Assembly: GCA_905193145.1 (NCBI GenBank)
Contig: CAJJNP010000006.1
Span: 1-40,256, forward strand
Length of the DNA: 40,256 nucleotides
Origin: an uncultured Odoribacter sp.
GTDB taxonomy: Bacteria > Bacteroidota > Bacteroidia > Bacteroidales > Marinifilaceae
Direction: 5' to 3'
The notes beneath the pieces were generated by a model. That model was given only the letters and a program-made list of their open reading frames with translations. It was not told where the DNA came from and made no database searches. How positions within the stretch are numbered: position 1 is the first letter of the stretch; every line of letters begins with the position of its first letter. The translations under genes were made by a program, and so were the position numbers. Shown here in pieces: positions 8,337 through 17,194 of the stretch.

Positions 8337-10142
8337 TTATTTCTGACGGAGTTTGGTCCTACCTTGACCTTTTTTCTTTTCAGCAAAACGCCCACGTTTA
8401 CCACTGTCACTACGCTTCTTTTCTGCTCTCCATTTATTATTTGCGGTTGAATTACGACGTCCTCCCTTATTACTTTGTGAATTTCTATCTCGTCCATGTC
8501 CTTTATCTCGATTATAGCGATCTTTAATCTCTGTTAAAGTAAAAGGCAGACCATTAAAACTAACATTACGGAAATAAGAGATAAATCCATTCAGCCCCCG
8601 AATATCTACTTCAAATTTTGTATTATTATCAAAAATCCGTATACTTCCAATTTCTATTCCTTTACGTGGAGCATTTTCATTTATAATTGCCATTAAATCC
8701 CGAGGAGTAAAACCATCCTCACGCCCAACACTAACACTAAAGGTCGTATATTCACACTGTTCCTCATCGCCTCGAATTTTTCCCTTTTTACCATCACGTC
8801 CTTCATAATGCTCAGACTCAGGCAAGTTCAAATCCTCCACCATTGCATATTTCTTCAATAACTTACCAAATTCGTAAGATACCATTTTTTGTATCAATTC
8901 TTCTTTGGTCAACGCCTCAAATTTGGCAAATAAATCATGCTGATATTTATCCAACATTTCTTTAGGCTCCGCTGCTATTATTTTATCGGCGTAATAGAGT
9001 AGTTGAGCACGACAAATTTGTTCTCCTCCTGGAACCTCTCGATATTGAAATTTTTTCTTAATAATATTTTCTATCCGACGTAGTTTACCTTTTTCTTTAG
9101 AATTGATAATTGCAACAGAAATACCCTCACGCCCAGCACGTCCCGTACGTCCACTACGATGAGTATAACTCTCTACATCTTCCGGAAGATTATAATTAAT
9201 AACATGAGTCAAATTATCAACATCCAATCCTCGAGCAGCAACATCCGTTGCCACCAATACCTTTAAGCGTTTTGCTCTAAAACGCTCCATAACTTCATCA
9301 CGCTGAGTTTGACTTAAATCACCATGTAATGCATCGCAATCTATGCCTCCCTTCTGTAATTTCCGAGCAATATCTCTAGCATCTATCTTTGTACGCGTAA
9401 AAATAATTGCATACATATCAGGAGCACAATCTATCACACGATGCAACGTTTCATAACAATCCTTAGCCCGCACCAAATAGTACTCATGGGAAACTGTATC
9501 CGCACCTTGATTTTTTTTACCTGTAGATATTTCTTGAGGATGCTTCAAATAATTTTTTGCAATACGCTCCACTTCCCGCGGCATTGTTGCTGAAAAAAGA
9601 TAAGTATTACGGGTTTCAGGAGTTTCATCCAAAATAAAATTAAGGTCTTCTTTAAACCCCATATTAAGCATTTCATCAGCCTCATCTAATACAACAGAAC
9701 GAACATACTCAATATTTACAGCATTCCGCTTCAGCAAATCACATAACCGTCCAGGAGTAGCCACCAAGACTTGAGCCCCACGCTCCAAATCTTTAATCTG
9801 CCGTCGAATATCTGTTCCTCCATACACACACACAATTTTTATATCGGTACGATATTTAGAATAATTCTGCAAGTCCTTACCGATCTGTACACATAATTCT
9901 CTAGTCGGACTCAAAATCAAAACTTGTATTTCCGACAAAGAAGTGTCTAATTTTTGTAGTAACGGCAAACCAAAAGCAGCAGTCTTTCCTGTTCCTGTTT
10001 GTGCTAAAGCAACCAGATCATTTTCTTCACTCAAAATCACAGGAATCACTTTTTCCTGTATCGCACTTGGCACTTTAAAGCCTAAATCTTCAATACCTTT
10101 TAGGATCTCTCCTTCTAAACCTAATTCTTTAAATTTTTCCAT
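8337..10142 (-). CDS. deaD: DEAD-box RNA helicase with DbpA-type RNA-binding domain
   Basis: This ATP-dependent RNA helicase probably acts in ribosome assembly or cold-shock RNA unfolding. All core motifs are present: Q motif (GFKVPSAIQ, 21-29), AQTGTGKT (47-54), PTREL (79-83), TPGR (129-132), DEAD (153-156), SAT (184-186), RGLD (304-307) and HRSGRTGRAG (328-337). A DbpA/CsdA-like RNA-binding domain spans about 464-541, followed by a basic, Gly/Arg/Lys-rich tail (542-601). Length (601) and layout resemble CsdA/DeaD. It lies 66 bases after the second ftsZ on the same strand and ends at the terminator, so it may be read from the division operon, from its own promoter, or both. Two small hairpins occupy its leader. 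Confidence 0.93.
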   Translation of the reverse strand: MEKFKELGLEGEILKGIEDLGFKVPSAIQEKVIPVILSEENDLVALAQTGTGKTAAFGLPLLQKLDTSLSEIQVLILSPTRELCVQIGKDLQNYSKYRTDIKIVCVYGGTDIRRQIKDLERGAQVLVATPGRLCDLLKRNAVNIEYVRSVVLDEADEMLNMGFKEDLNFILDETPETRNTYLFSATMPREVERIAKNYLKHPQEISTGKKNQGADTVSHEYYLVRAKDCYETLHRVIDCAPDMYAIIFTRTKIDARDIARKLQKGGIDCDALHGDLSQTQRDEVMERFRAKRLKVLVATDVAARGLDVDNLTHVINYNLPEDVESYTHRSGRTGRAGREGISVAIINSKEKGKLRRIENIIKKKFQYREVPGGEQICRAQLLYYADKIIAAEPKEMLDKYQHDLFAKFEALTKEELIQKMVSYEFGKLLKKYAMVEDLNLPESEHYEGRDGKKGKIRGDEEQCEYTTFSVSVGREDGFTPRDLMAIINENAPRKGIEIGSIRIFDNNTKFEVDIRGLNGFISYFRNVSFNGLPFTLTEIKDRYNRDKGHGRDRNSQSNKGGRRNSTANNKWRAEKKRSDSGKRGRFAEKKKGQGRTKLRQK

Positions 10143-10154
10143 TCATTTAATCAC

Positions 10155-10203
10155 GCGATTTACATCGCTTTACTTGTTATGGCAACGATAGTTGCCCTTT
10201 TTT
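10155..10203. promoter_or_regulatory. Two small hairpins in the helicase leader
   Basis: GCGAT-TTAC-ATCGC (10155-10168) and GGCAAC-GATA-GTTGCC (10181-10196) lie between the second ftsZ and the helicase gene. The second is followed on the plus strand by six T residues (10198-10203), like a terminator facing away from both flanking genes. On the minus strand both hairpins would sit in the leader of the helicase mRNA. Their role is not known. Confidence 0.4.
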
Positions 10204-10208
10204 CGATT

Positions 10209-11336
10209 TTAATTAAATCTCAAATCCCTACGCTCAAAAGCTGCTGTATTCTCTAACTCCTTAATACGAGCTGCAGACAATCCTGGCTTTAAAAGCACTT
10301 CATCTTCTACTAATTTTATTCCTGGTTCTGTAGCGATACGTGCCCTTGGTTCATTCTCTAATTCTACAGCAGGAAAACCAGTAGCAATAATAGTTACAGA
10401 AATTGCATCACCTAAATTTATATCTGTCCCCACACCCCAAATAACGGCTGCATTATTACCCACTTTACGAATTATATGAGAAGTAATCTGAGTCATTTCA
10501 TCCATTGTAATTTCATCCGTACCAGAAGTAATATTCAACAAAATATCTTTAGCACCAAGTATATCATTATTATTTAATAATGGACTTTCTAATGCTTCCG
10601 ATATAGCACGAATTGCACGATCTGCCCCTGAAGCTTTTGCAGCCCCCATAATAGCAACTCCACTATCAGTCATAACTGTTTTTACATCTGCAAAGTCAAC
10701 ATTAATATAGCCTGGCAAAGTTATAATTTCAGCAATACCTTTAGCTGCTATATTTAATACATCATTTGCTTTAGCAAAAGCCTCTGTTATTGTATGCGAT
10801 CCATAAATTGATTTTATTTTTTCATTATCAATAACAATCAAGCAATCCACATGCTCCTTCATTTTTTTTAGTCCTTCTCTTGCTTGCTCTAAACGCTTAG
10901 GACCTTCAAAGCGTGCTGGTACAGAAACAATACCCACGGTTAAAATTCCTAGATCTTTTGACAGACTAGCAATAACAGGAGCTGCACCGGTGCCTGTTCC
11001 TCCACCTAATGCTGCCGTTATAAATGCCATTTTGGTGTTTTTTCTCAAGAGAGTTTCGATATCTGCAAGACTTTCTTGAGCAGACTTTTCGCCTTTCTCA
11101 GGATTATTCCCTGCACCATGACCACCCGTCAACTCCTTGCCTAATTGTATTTTATATGGAATTGGACTATTTTGCAATGCCTGATAATCTGTATTACAGA
11201 TAACAAAATCCACATCACATATTCCTTTATCATACATATACTCCACAGCATTCCCTCCTCCACCTCCGACACCTATTACTTTTATTATTGTTGGAGTCTT
11301 CTCATTCAGATTAAAATTTATAAATCCGTCACCCAT
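10209..11336 (-). CDS. ftsZ: Second FtsZ-like tubulin GTPase, short C-terminus
   Basis: This 375-residue FtsZ homologue lies directly after the main ftsZ, with a 38-base gap. The tubulin signature GGGTGTGAAP (111-120) and the T7 catalytic loop NVDFAD (212-217) are intact, so GTP binding and hydrolysis across a filament contact appear possible. Before the signature it has TAAL where the main FtsZ has TAGM. The GTPase core ends near residue 325. Only about 50 residues follow, ending in the segment RIKELENTAAFERRDLRFN (357-375), which resembles a motif remembered from other Bacteroidetes FtsZ tails. There is no long linker. It looks like a diverged, functional paralogue that may co-assemble with or regulate the main Z-ring. 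A role outside division is possible. Confidence 0.9.
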   Translation of the reverse strand: MGDGFINFNLNEKTPTIIKVIGVGGGGGNAVEYMYDKGICDVDFVICNTDYQALQNSPIPYKIQLGKELTGGHGAGNNPEKGEKSAQESLADIETLLRKNTKMAFITAALGGGTGTGAAPVIASLSKDLGILTVGIVSVPARFEGPKRLEQAREGLKKMKEHVDCLIVIDNEKIKSIYGSHTITEAFAKANDVLNIAAKGIAEIITLPGYINVDFADVKTVMTDSGVAIMGAAKASGADRAIRAISEALESPLLNNNDILGAKDILLNITSGTDEITMDEMTQITSHIIRKVGNNAAVIWGVGTDINLGDAISVTIIATGFPAVELENEPRARIATEPGIKLVEDEVLLKPGLSAARIKELENTAAFERRDLRFN

Positions 11337-11374
11337 GGCTATCTTGATTTATTTATTAACATACTTTTACTAGA

Positions 11375-12682
11375 TTACTCTTCATCACTAAACAAAGTAC
11401 CTAGCTTACGTTGCAACCAATTATCTGTATCAGGAGATTCATTCAAGCCTCTTTTAATTCTTTCAAAATTATTTGTACGACGTGCTGTTTCCCGATTTTG
11501 TTTGCGACGACGATCCTCTTCTTGTCGAGCTCGCTTTATACGAGCTTCCTCTTCCATTTTAGTAGAATCCATTGTATGCATCTCCAAGTCATCAGGCATT
11601 TGTTCTACAGGAAAATATGGTTTATGTGATGGTGGTGTTATATTTTCAACATATTCCCGTTTATCGCTAGAAGCAACACTTTTAGAACCACTTTGATTAA
11701 AACCTGTTGCAATAACAGCTACACGCAATTTATCTCCCAATGTAGAGTCCTTCCCTGACCCCCAAATCACATTAACACTCCGTCCCACTTTTTCTTGCAA
11801 AGTATCCGTAATCAGAGTAATTTCATCCATTGTCACTTCTTTATCACCATAAAGCATATTCAATAAAATATTAGAAGCACCTCGGATATCATTACTATTC
11901 AATAAAGGAGAAATTAAGGCTTTATTCAATGCCTCCATAGCACGGCCCTCTCCCTCTGCCTCTGCTGCTCCCATCAAAGCGACACCACTATCACGCATAA
12001 CACTTTCAACATCTGCAAAATCAACATTTACATAACCTTTTACGGTTATAATTTCAGCTATACTTTTCGCAGCTATTGTTAAAACATTATCAGCAGTAGC
12101 AAAAGCATCTGATAATTTTAAATCTCCATATATTTCTCGTAATCGTTCATTAGCAATAATCAACAAGGCATCGACATACTGTTCCAACTCATCAATACCT
12201 TCCATTGCCTGTTCAATTTTGCGTTTACCTTCAAAACTGAATGGTACAGTTACAATACCTATCGTCAGTATTCCTAATTCGCGGGCTTGTTTTGCTATTT
12301 CTGGAGCCGCACCAGTTCCTGTACCTCCTCCCATTCCCGCAGTAATAAACACCATTCGAGTATTTCGCTGCAATATCGTTTTAATAAAGTCCATACTCTC
12401 AATTGCAGACAAACGTCCCCTCTCTGGCTGACAACCAGCACCTCGTCCCTCAGTCAATTCTTTACCAAGTTGTACTCTATTTTTTACCCTACTTTGGCGT
12501 AAAGCTTGTATATCCGTGTTACAAACAACAAATTCAACACCATGTATCCCTTGGTTAAACATATGATTCACAGCATTGCTTCCTCCTCCTCCAACACCGA
12601 TTACCTTTATAATTGATTCTTCTTGAGATTGATCTGGTAAATCCAAGGAAATCATATCATCATCTATATCTATCATACTCAA
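11375..12682 (-). CDS. ftsZ: Cell division protein FtsZ (main copy)
   Basis: This is the tubulin-like GTPase that forms the Z-ring at midcell and recruits the divisome. The nucleotide loop GVGGGGSNAV (29-38), the tubulin signature AGMGGGTGTGAAP (115-127) and the T7 loop NVDFAD (219-224) are all canonical. After the core (about residue 328) comes a linker and a highly charged stretch (375-410, rich in Arg, Glu and Lys). It ends in an acidic tip, NWLQRKLGTLFSDEE, the likely binding peptide for FtsA and other partners. At 435 residues it has a normal length for the phylum. It follows ftsA by 39 bases in the usual dcw position, which is why I treat it as the main copy. Confidence 0.97.
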   Translation of the reverse strand: MSMIDIDDDMISLDLPDQSQEESIIKVIGVGGGGSNAVNHMFNQGIHGVEFVVCNTDIQALRQSRVKNRVQLGKELTEGRGAGCQPERGRLSAIESMDFIKTILQRNTRMVFITAGMGGGTGTGAAPEIAKQARELGILTIGIVTVPFSFEGKRKIEQAMEGIDELEQYVDALLIIANERLREIYGDLKLSDAFATADNVLTIAAKSIAEIITVKGYVNVDFADVESVMRDSGVALMGAAEAEGEGRAMEALNKALISPLLNSNDIRGASNILLNMLYGDKEVTMDEITLITDTLQEKVGRSVNVIWGSGKDSTLGDKLRVAVIATGFNQSGSKSVASSDKREYVENITPPSHKPYFPVEQMPDDLEMHTMDSTKMEEEARIKRARQEEDRRRKQNRETARRTNNFERIKRGLNESPDTDNWLQRKLGTLFSDEE

Positions 12683-12721
12683 AACGACAAAATATTAAAA
12701 TTCTTTTAGTAGGCGACATAC

Positions 12722-13885
12722 TTAAACTCCTAAAAATTTAGCAAATATGTTTTTCGTTTTCTTCCATACTCCTTCTTTGGGTTGCTCCTCTATCGGATGT
12801 TTGCAAAATAATAATCCTAATGCAACTAAATATTCCGGAGTCGACAAAATCTCATCTCTTGATGCCTGAATATTTTTTGCAATAGCCTTACCCACAGGAT
12901 GCCCTGAAAAACGGTTTAACAATAAATCTAAATCCTGCAACCGACTTCCACCTCCAGTCAATAACACTTCATCATCAGGATTATCAAAGCCCCATTTTTG
13001 TAATAAAAACACCACTCCTTCCAATAATTCTTCAACACGACTTTGCACCACTGTAGCAAGATCCCTATTCTCAATAGTCAAGTTTGTATCCGGTATTTGT
13101 ATTTTCCTATATTTACAAGAAGAACGCAAAGCCTGACCATATTCATGTTTCAATTTTCTTGCTTGTTGAGCATTGATAGCAAATGCTAACATGATATCCT
13201 TATCTATAGTGCGAGTCCCTAATGGAAGGCGAGCTTCATACTCCATCATCCCATCTCTAAACAACTCGACATTAATACCGGATGCACCTAAATCAACTAA
13301 AGCAAAATCTTTAGCATTAACCACATCTAAAGCCTCCATATAAGCTTTAGCTGTAGAATAAAAAAATACATTGCCAATATTATATCCGTCAAACAAAGAA
13401 GTGACTTCATCCAAATACTCTCCACTAGCAAGGTACACTTGAAAGGTTGCTTCTAAATGTCTACCGATACGACCAATGGGATCCGCCATCAACTCTCCCC
13501 TATCAATGGAATATGCAACGGGTATCATATCTACCAATTCGTCACTTTCTCTTTTCATGTCTTCTCGGCAATATTGTAAAGCTGAAACCAAATCAACAAT
13601 ATCAACACTTTTTTTCTGAACAGGAACAGTCACCCTATGCTCAAATATTCTCAATATTTCCGATGATAATGCAATATTCAATACATCAACCTCACGTTCT
13701 CGTACCAATTCTGACATTAAAACATGTATGCAATCACGAACTTTATCCAAATCATTTATTATTCCACGCTCGATTCCTTGAGATGCCACAGTTTTAATAC
13801 CCAACAAACGGCATGCGCGACCTTCAACTGAAGCCAGCGCCAAAACCATTTTTTCAGCTCCTATATCTAAAGATGCAGTAACCAT
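12722..13885 (-). CDS. ftsA: Cell division protein FtsA
   Basis: FtsA is the actin-like ATPase that ties FtsZ filaments to the inner membrane and helps recruit later division proteins. The first phosphate loop (SLDIGAEKMVLAL, 5-17) opens the fold. Later motifs include FALVDLGASGINVELF and VLLTGGGSRLQDLDLLL. The last 16 residues (GVWKKTKNIFAKFLGV) form a basic amphipathic helix, the expected membrane-targeting sequence. Length (387) is slightly below that of many FtsA proteins. It lies between ftsQ and ftsZ, the normal order, 27 bases after ftsQ. Confidence 0.95.
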   Translation of the reverse strand: MVTASLDIGAEKMVLALASVEGRACRLLGIKTVASQGIERGIINDLDKVRDCIHVLMSELVREREVDVLNIALSSEILRIFEHRVTVPVQKKSVDIVDLVSALQYCREDMKRESDELVDMIPVAYSIDRGELMADPIGRIGRHLEATFQVYLASGEYLDEVTSLFDGYNIGNVFFYSTAKAYMEALDVVNAKDFALVDLGASGINVELFRDGMMEYEARLPLGTRTIDKDIMLAFAINAQQARKLKHEYGQALRSSCKYRKIQIPDTNLTIENRDLATVVQSRVEELLEGVVFLLQKWGFDNPDDEVLLTGGGSRLQDLDLLLNRFSGHPVGKAIAKNIQASRDEILSTPEYLVALGLLFCKHPIEEQPKEGVWKKTKNIFAKFLGV

Positions 13886-13912
13886 AAGCTGCCTAATTAT
13901 TTTGATAAAAAT

Positions 13913-14638
13913 TTATCGTTTCACACAAACAACTTGATTATCAAATTTCAAGTTGACTTCCTTGTAAACATTCCATCCTTTCAAAGTTATGCCTTTTTGA
14001 AGAAATAATCGCAAATTCTCCATCTTTTTATCCACATTTTCTAATCTCCCCAAAACTATCCGAAAATTACCGACTTTTGGAATTAAATTAACTTCATCTG
14101 TTCCAGTAACAACTATCTGTTCTATCAAAGCATTCCAAAACCGATCATTCTTTAAGGTCATTACAAAAGGATATAATTCATTACATGCAAACTTCTTAGA
14201 AATATTGCCTGTGGCAACCATCACACGAGAAGTATATTTTCTAGATAATGGCATTACTTTCCCATCCTCATCCACATAATATCCCTCACCAGACATAATT
14301 CGCAATACAGGCATCCGTTGTTTGATATCTATATGAAAATAACCATCCAAACTATAGTAAACCTGAGCAGATTTAATAACCGGGTATCTGCTCAGTACCT
14401 GTTCCATACTATCCTTGTCTATTGTAACTACATTAACATTATTCAGATCTCCATAATGACGCTTAATCACTTTCTGCACATCCTCTTCCTCTACAAACGC
14501 ATTTTCCTCTGTATCGTCAACGATAACTTGCACGCCTCTGCAGGTTACCTCTTCCAACTTCATGCTTGCAAAGGTAAGCACAATTATCAGGTATGCAAAT
14601 AAACAGACAGATAATATATAAGGTAATGCTTTTTTCAT
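13913..14638 (-). CDS. ftsQ: Cell division protein FtsQ/DivIB
   Basis: FtsQ is a bitopic inner-membrane protein linking early and late divisome parts. It has a short cytoplasmic start, one transmembrane helix (about 5-26) and a periplasmic POTRA-like region. The segment VLSRYPVIKSAQVYYSLDGYFHIDIKQR fits the POTRA strand pattern around the conserved 'P-I-A-V' type motif. Sequence identity in this family is low, so position carries weight: it sits between murC and ftsA, 21 bases after murC. The 241-residue length is typical for Bacteroidetes. Confidence 0.9.
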   Translation of the reverse strand: MKKALPYILSVCLFAYLIIVLTFASMKLEEVTCRGVQVIVDDTEENAFVEEEDVQKVIKRHYGDLNNVNVVTIDKDSMEQVLSRYPVIKSAQVYYSLDGYFHIDIKQRMPVLRIMSGEGYYVDEDGKVMPLSRKYTSRVMVATGNISKKFACNELYPFVMTLKNDRFWNALIEQIVVTGTDEVNLIPKVGNFRIVLGRLENVDKKMENLRLFLQKGITLKGWNVYKEVNLKFDNQVVCVKR

Positions 14639-14659
14639 AAACCTCTCTCTATATCTTTG

Positions 14660-16042
14660 TTAGATATTTTTACATCTTAGTATTTCTGTTATTCTACTTA
14701 CCAAACGGTCTATATCTCCCGCACCCATTGTTATAACAATATCATCCTGAAAATCTTGTTCTAACCATGATAAAATCTCTTCTTTACTCTTTATTGTTCC
14801 TGATACCGTTAGATTATCGCATATCATTTGTGAAGTCACCCCAGGTATAGGCAATTCCCGCGCAGGATAAATATCTAACAACAATACGTTATCTGCCAAA
14901 CTTAAACTACGGGCAAAATCCAAATAAAAATCTTTAGTCCGCGAATAAAGATGTGGTTGAAAAATAACATTTACTTTTTTATTCGGCCATATTTCTCTAA
15001 CAGAACGCAATGTAGCCTCAATCTCTTTAGGATGGTGGGCATAATCATCAATATAAATGACACTTGTATTATTCACATGAATATTAAATCGCCTTGCTAC
15101 ACCCCTAAAATCAGGTAATGCCCTACGAATTTCTTCAAGACTCACTCCTGCTTCCAATGCTAAAGCAATAGCAATCGTCGCATTTTCAACATTTAACCGC
15201 CCCGGTACACCCAATTTTAAATTTTTAATTTCAACACCCCGGCCATAATAATCAAATATATAAAGCCCATTGTCGACGCGCAAATTTTCAGCTCGACACA
15301 TCGCATCTGTTTCTACTCCATAATATAAAGCTCTATCTATGTCTGGCAACACAAGCCCCTGTTTTAAAAACAACACTCCTGTCGGAGAAACCAACTGTGC
15401 AAAACTTTTAAATGCCTCAGTCAAATTAGCTTTATTTTGATAGATATCCAAATGGTCTTCATCTATGGAAGTAATTGCCGCCAAAGTGGGACTTAAATGC
15501 AAAAATGAACGGTCAAATTCATCTGCCTCTATCACAATATAAGAAGAATGAGCATCAAGTAATAAATTCGTCCCAAAGTTAGCAGATATTCCACCCAAAA
15601 AAGCATTACAACCAATTTCTGAGCGCTGCAATAAAAAAGCAGTCATCGTTGATATCGTTGTCTTTCCATGTGTACCAGCTACACAAATTGCTTTTCCTTG
15701 ACGCGAAATCATTCCCAAAACTTCTGCCCTTTTATGTAGTGTAAACCCCATTTCGCGGAAAAAAGACATTTGTTGATTATTATCAGGCACTGCTGGAGTA
15801 TAAACTAATAATGTCTTATGTTTATCCTGAAACTCAGAAGGAATTGCTTCATTTATATCATCGTAATTGATTTCTATTCCTTCCTCCATCTGCATCTTTT
15901 GTGTTAGCGCCGATGGGGTACGATCATATCCTCCTACCCGATACCCTACAGCCTTAAAATAACGAGCAAGAGCACTCATCCCAATCCCTCCTATACCAAG
16001 GAAATATACATTTTTTATCCTTTCATCTATAATATGTGTCAT
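14660..16042 (-). CDS. murC: UDP-N-acetylmuramate--L-alanine ligase
   Basis: MurC adds L-alanine to UDP-MurNAc with ATP, the first amino-acid step of peptidoglycan precursor synthesis in the cytoplasm. The N-terminal UDP-binding motif FLGIGGIGMSALA (14-26), the ATP loop GTHGKTT (123-129) and the domain 3 segment IDDYAHHPKEIEATL are present. Length (460) is typical. It lies 11 bases after murG. Confidence 0.97.
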   Translation of the reverse strand: MTHIIDERIKNVYFLGIGGIGMSALARYFKAVGYRVGGYDRTPSALTQKMQMEEGIEINYDDINEAIPSEFQDKHKTLLVYTPAVPDNNQQMSFFREMGFTLHKRAEVLGMISRQGKAICVAGTHGKTTISTMTAFLLQRSEIGCNAFLGGISANFGTNLLLDAHSSYIVIEADEFDRSFLHLSPTLAAITSIDEDHLDIYQNKANLTEAFKSFAQLVSPTGVLFLKQGLVLPDIDRALYYGVETDAMCRAENLRVDNGLYIFDYYGRGVEIKNLKLGVPGRLNVENATIAIALALEAGVSLEEIRRALPDFRGVARRFNIHVNNTSVIYIDDYAHHPKEIEATLRSVREIWPNKKVNVIFQPHLYSRTKDFYLDFARSLSLADNVLLLDIYPARELPIPGVTSQMICDNLTVSGTIKSKEEILSWLEQDFQDDIVITMGAGDIDRLVSRITEILRCKNI

Positions 16043-16053
16043 ACCTACTCCTA

Positions 16054-17160
16054 TTATTTACTGGTATTTATAACATCTAAAATCTCTCTGGCAATTTTTA
16101 CATCTGAATCATGAACGGCCATTTTACTGATTTGTTTCCGTAAATTCTGCATTTTTGTTTCGTCAGCTAATAATGAAAACAATGTGTCACCAAATTTTTC
16201 CTCTGCTTCTACATCCCGCAACATAATAGCAGCACCTTTATCCACTAATGCCATAGCATTTTTAGTCTGGTGATCTTCTGCCACATTAGGGGAAGGCACC
16301 AATATTGCAGCTTTCTCTAACAAACATAATTCAGAAATAGTACCTGCACCTGCACGAGCTACAACTATATCCGCACATGCATATGCCAAGTCCATCCTCT
16401 TCAAAAAAGCTGTTAGACAAATATTCTTAGGTAAAACTTCATGCAACTCTTTACTCAAATCATTATAATAATAACTACCGCACTGCCATAGAATCTGTAC
16501 ATTATCCCAACCTGCAATGGTGCTAATATGTTTCTTAACAGCTTTATTTAAAGTTCCTGCCCCCAAACTTCCGCCAGTCACTAAAATCGTTTTTTTCATC
16601 GGATCCAAACCATAAAGTTGCATTCCTTCTTCTCGCTTATTCTGAACTTGCAATAAATCTTTTCTTACAGGATTCCCTGTAAATACGATTTTACTCTTAT
16701 CAAAAAAACGCTCCATCCCATCATAAGCAACACATATTCGACAAGCATATCTAGACAATAGCTTATTGGTCACACCCGCATAAGAATTTTGCTCCTGCAA
16801 TATCAAAGGCACTCCTGCTTTTGCTGCCACTCTCCCGATAGGACCACTTGCATAACCTCCAACTCCGACCACTGCATCCGGTTTAAAATCCTGCAAAATA
16901 CGCTTTGCCTTACGTAAACTTTTCCACAAATTAATCAGCACCTTTATATTCTCCAATGTAAGCTTTCGCTGCAACCCTCTCACAGGTAATCCCACAATCC
17001 GATAGCCAGCCTCCGGCACCTTTTCCATTTCCATTTTCCCCTCTGCACCGACAAATAATATCTCTACATCTGGCAACAAACGCTTCAAAGCATTTGCTAT
17101 TGACAAAGCTGGAAATATATGCCCCCCCGTACCTCCTCCACTGACAATAATTCGCTTCAT
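16054..17160 (-). CDS. murG: UDP-GlcNAc:lipid I N-acetylglucosaminyltransferase
   Basis: MurG transfers GlcNAc to lipid I, giving lipid II, at the cytoplasmic face of the membrane. The GT-B glycosyltransferase has the N-terminal glycine loop GGGTGGHIFPAL (8-19), the central VTGGSLGAGTLN segment and the UDP-GlcNAc pocket RAGAGTISEL. Length (368) matches the family. It lies 34 bases after ftsW. Confidence 0.97.
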   Translation of the reverse strand: MKRIIVSGGGTGGHIFPALSIANALKRLLPDVEILFVGAEGKMEMEKVPEAGYRIVGLPVRGLQRKLTLENIKVLINLWKSLRKAKRILQDFKPDAVVGVGGYASGPIGRVAAKAGVPLILQEQNSYAGVTNKLLSRYACRICVAYDGMERFFDKSKIVFTGNPVRKDLLQVQNKREEGMQLYGLDPMKKTILVTGGSLGAGTLNKAVKKHISTIAGWDNVQILWQCGSYYYNDLSKELHEVLPKNICLTAFLKRMDLAYACADIVVARAGAGTISELCLLEKAAILVPSPNVAEDHQTKNAMALVDKGAAIMLRDVEAEEKFGDTLFSLLADETKMQNLRKQISKMAVHDSDVKIAREILDVINTSK

Positions 17161-17194
17161 ATCTTTAAATATTTAACTTTTCAACATTTTCCAT

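Noticed and set aside
11145..11696. 183-codon plus-strand frame spanning the junction of the two ftsZ genes
   Set aside because: It is antisense to both ftsZ genes, with Ser/Ile/Cys-rich low-information sequence and no supporting promoter or domain.
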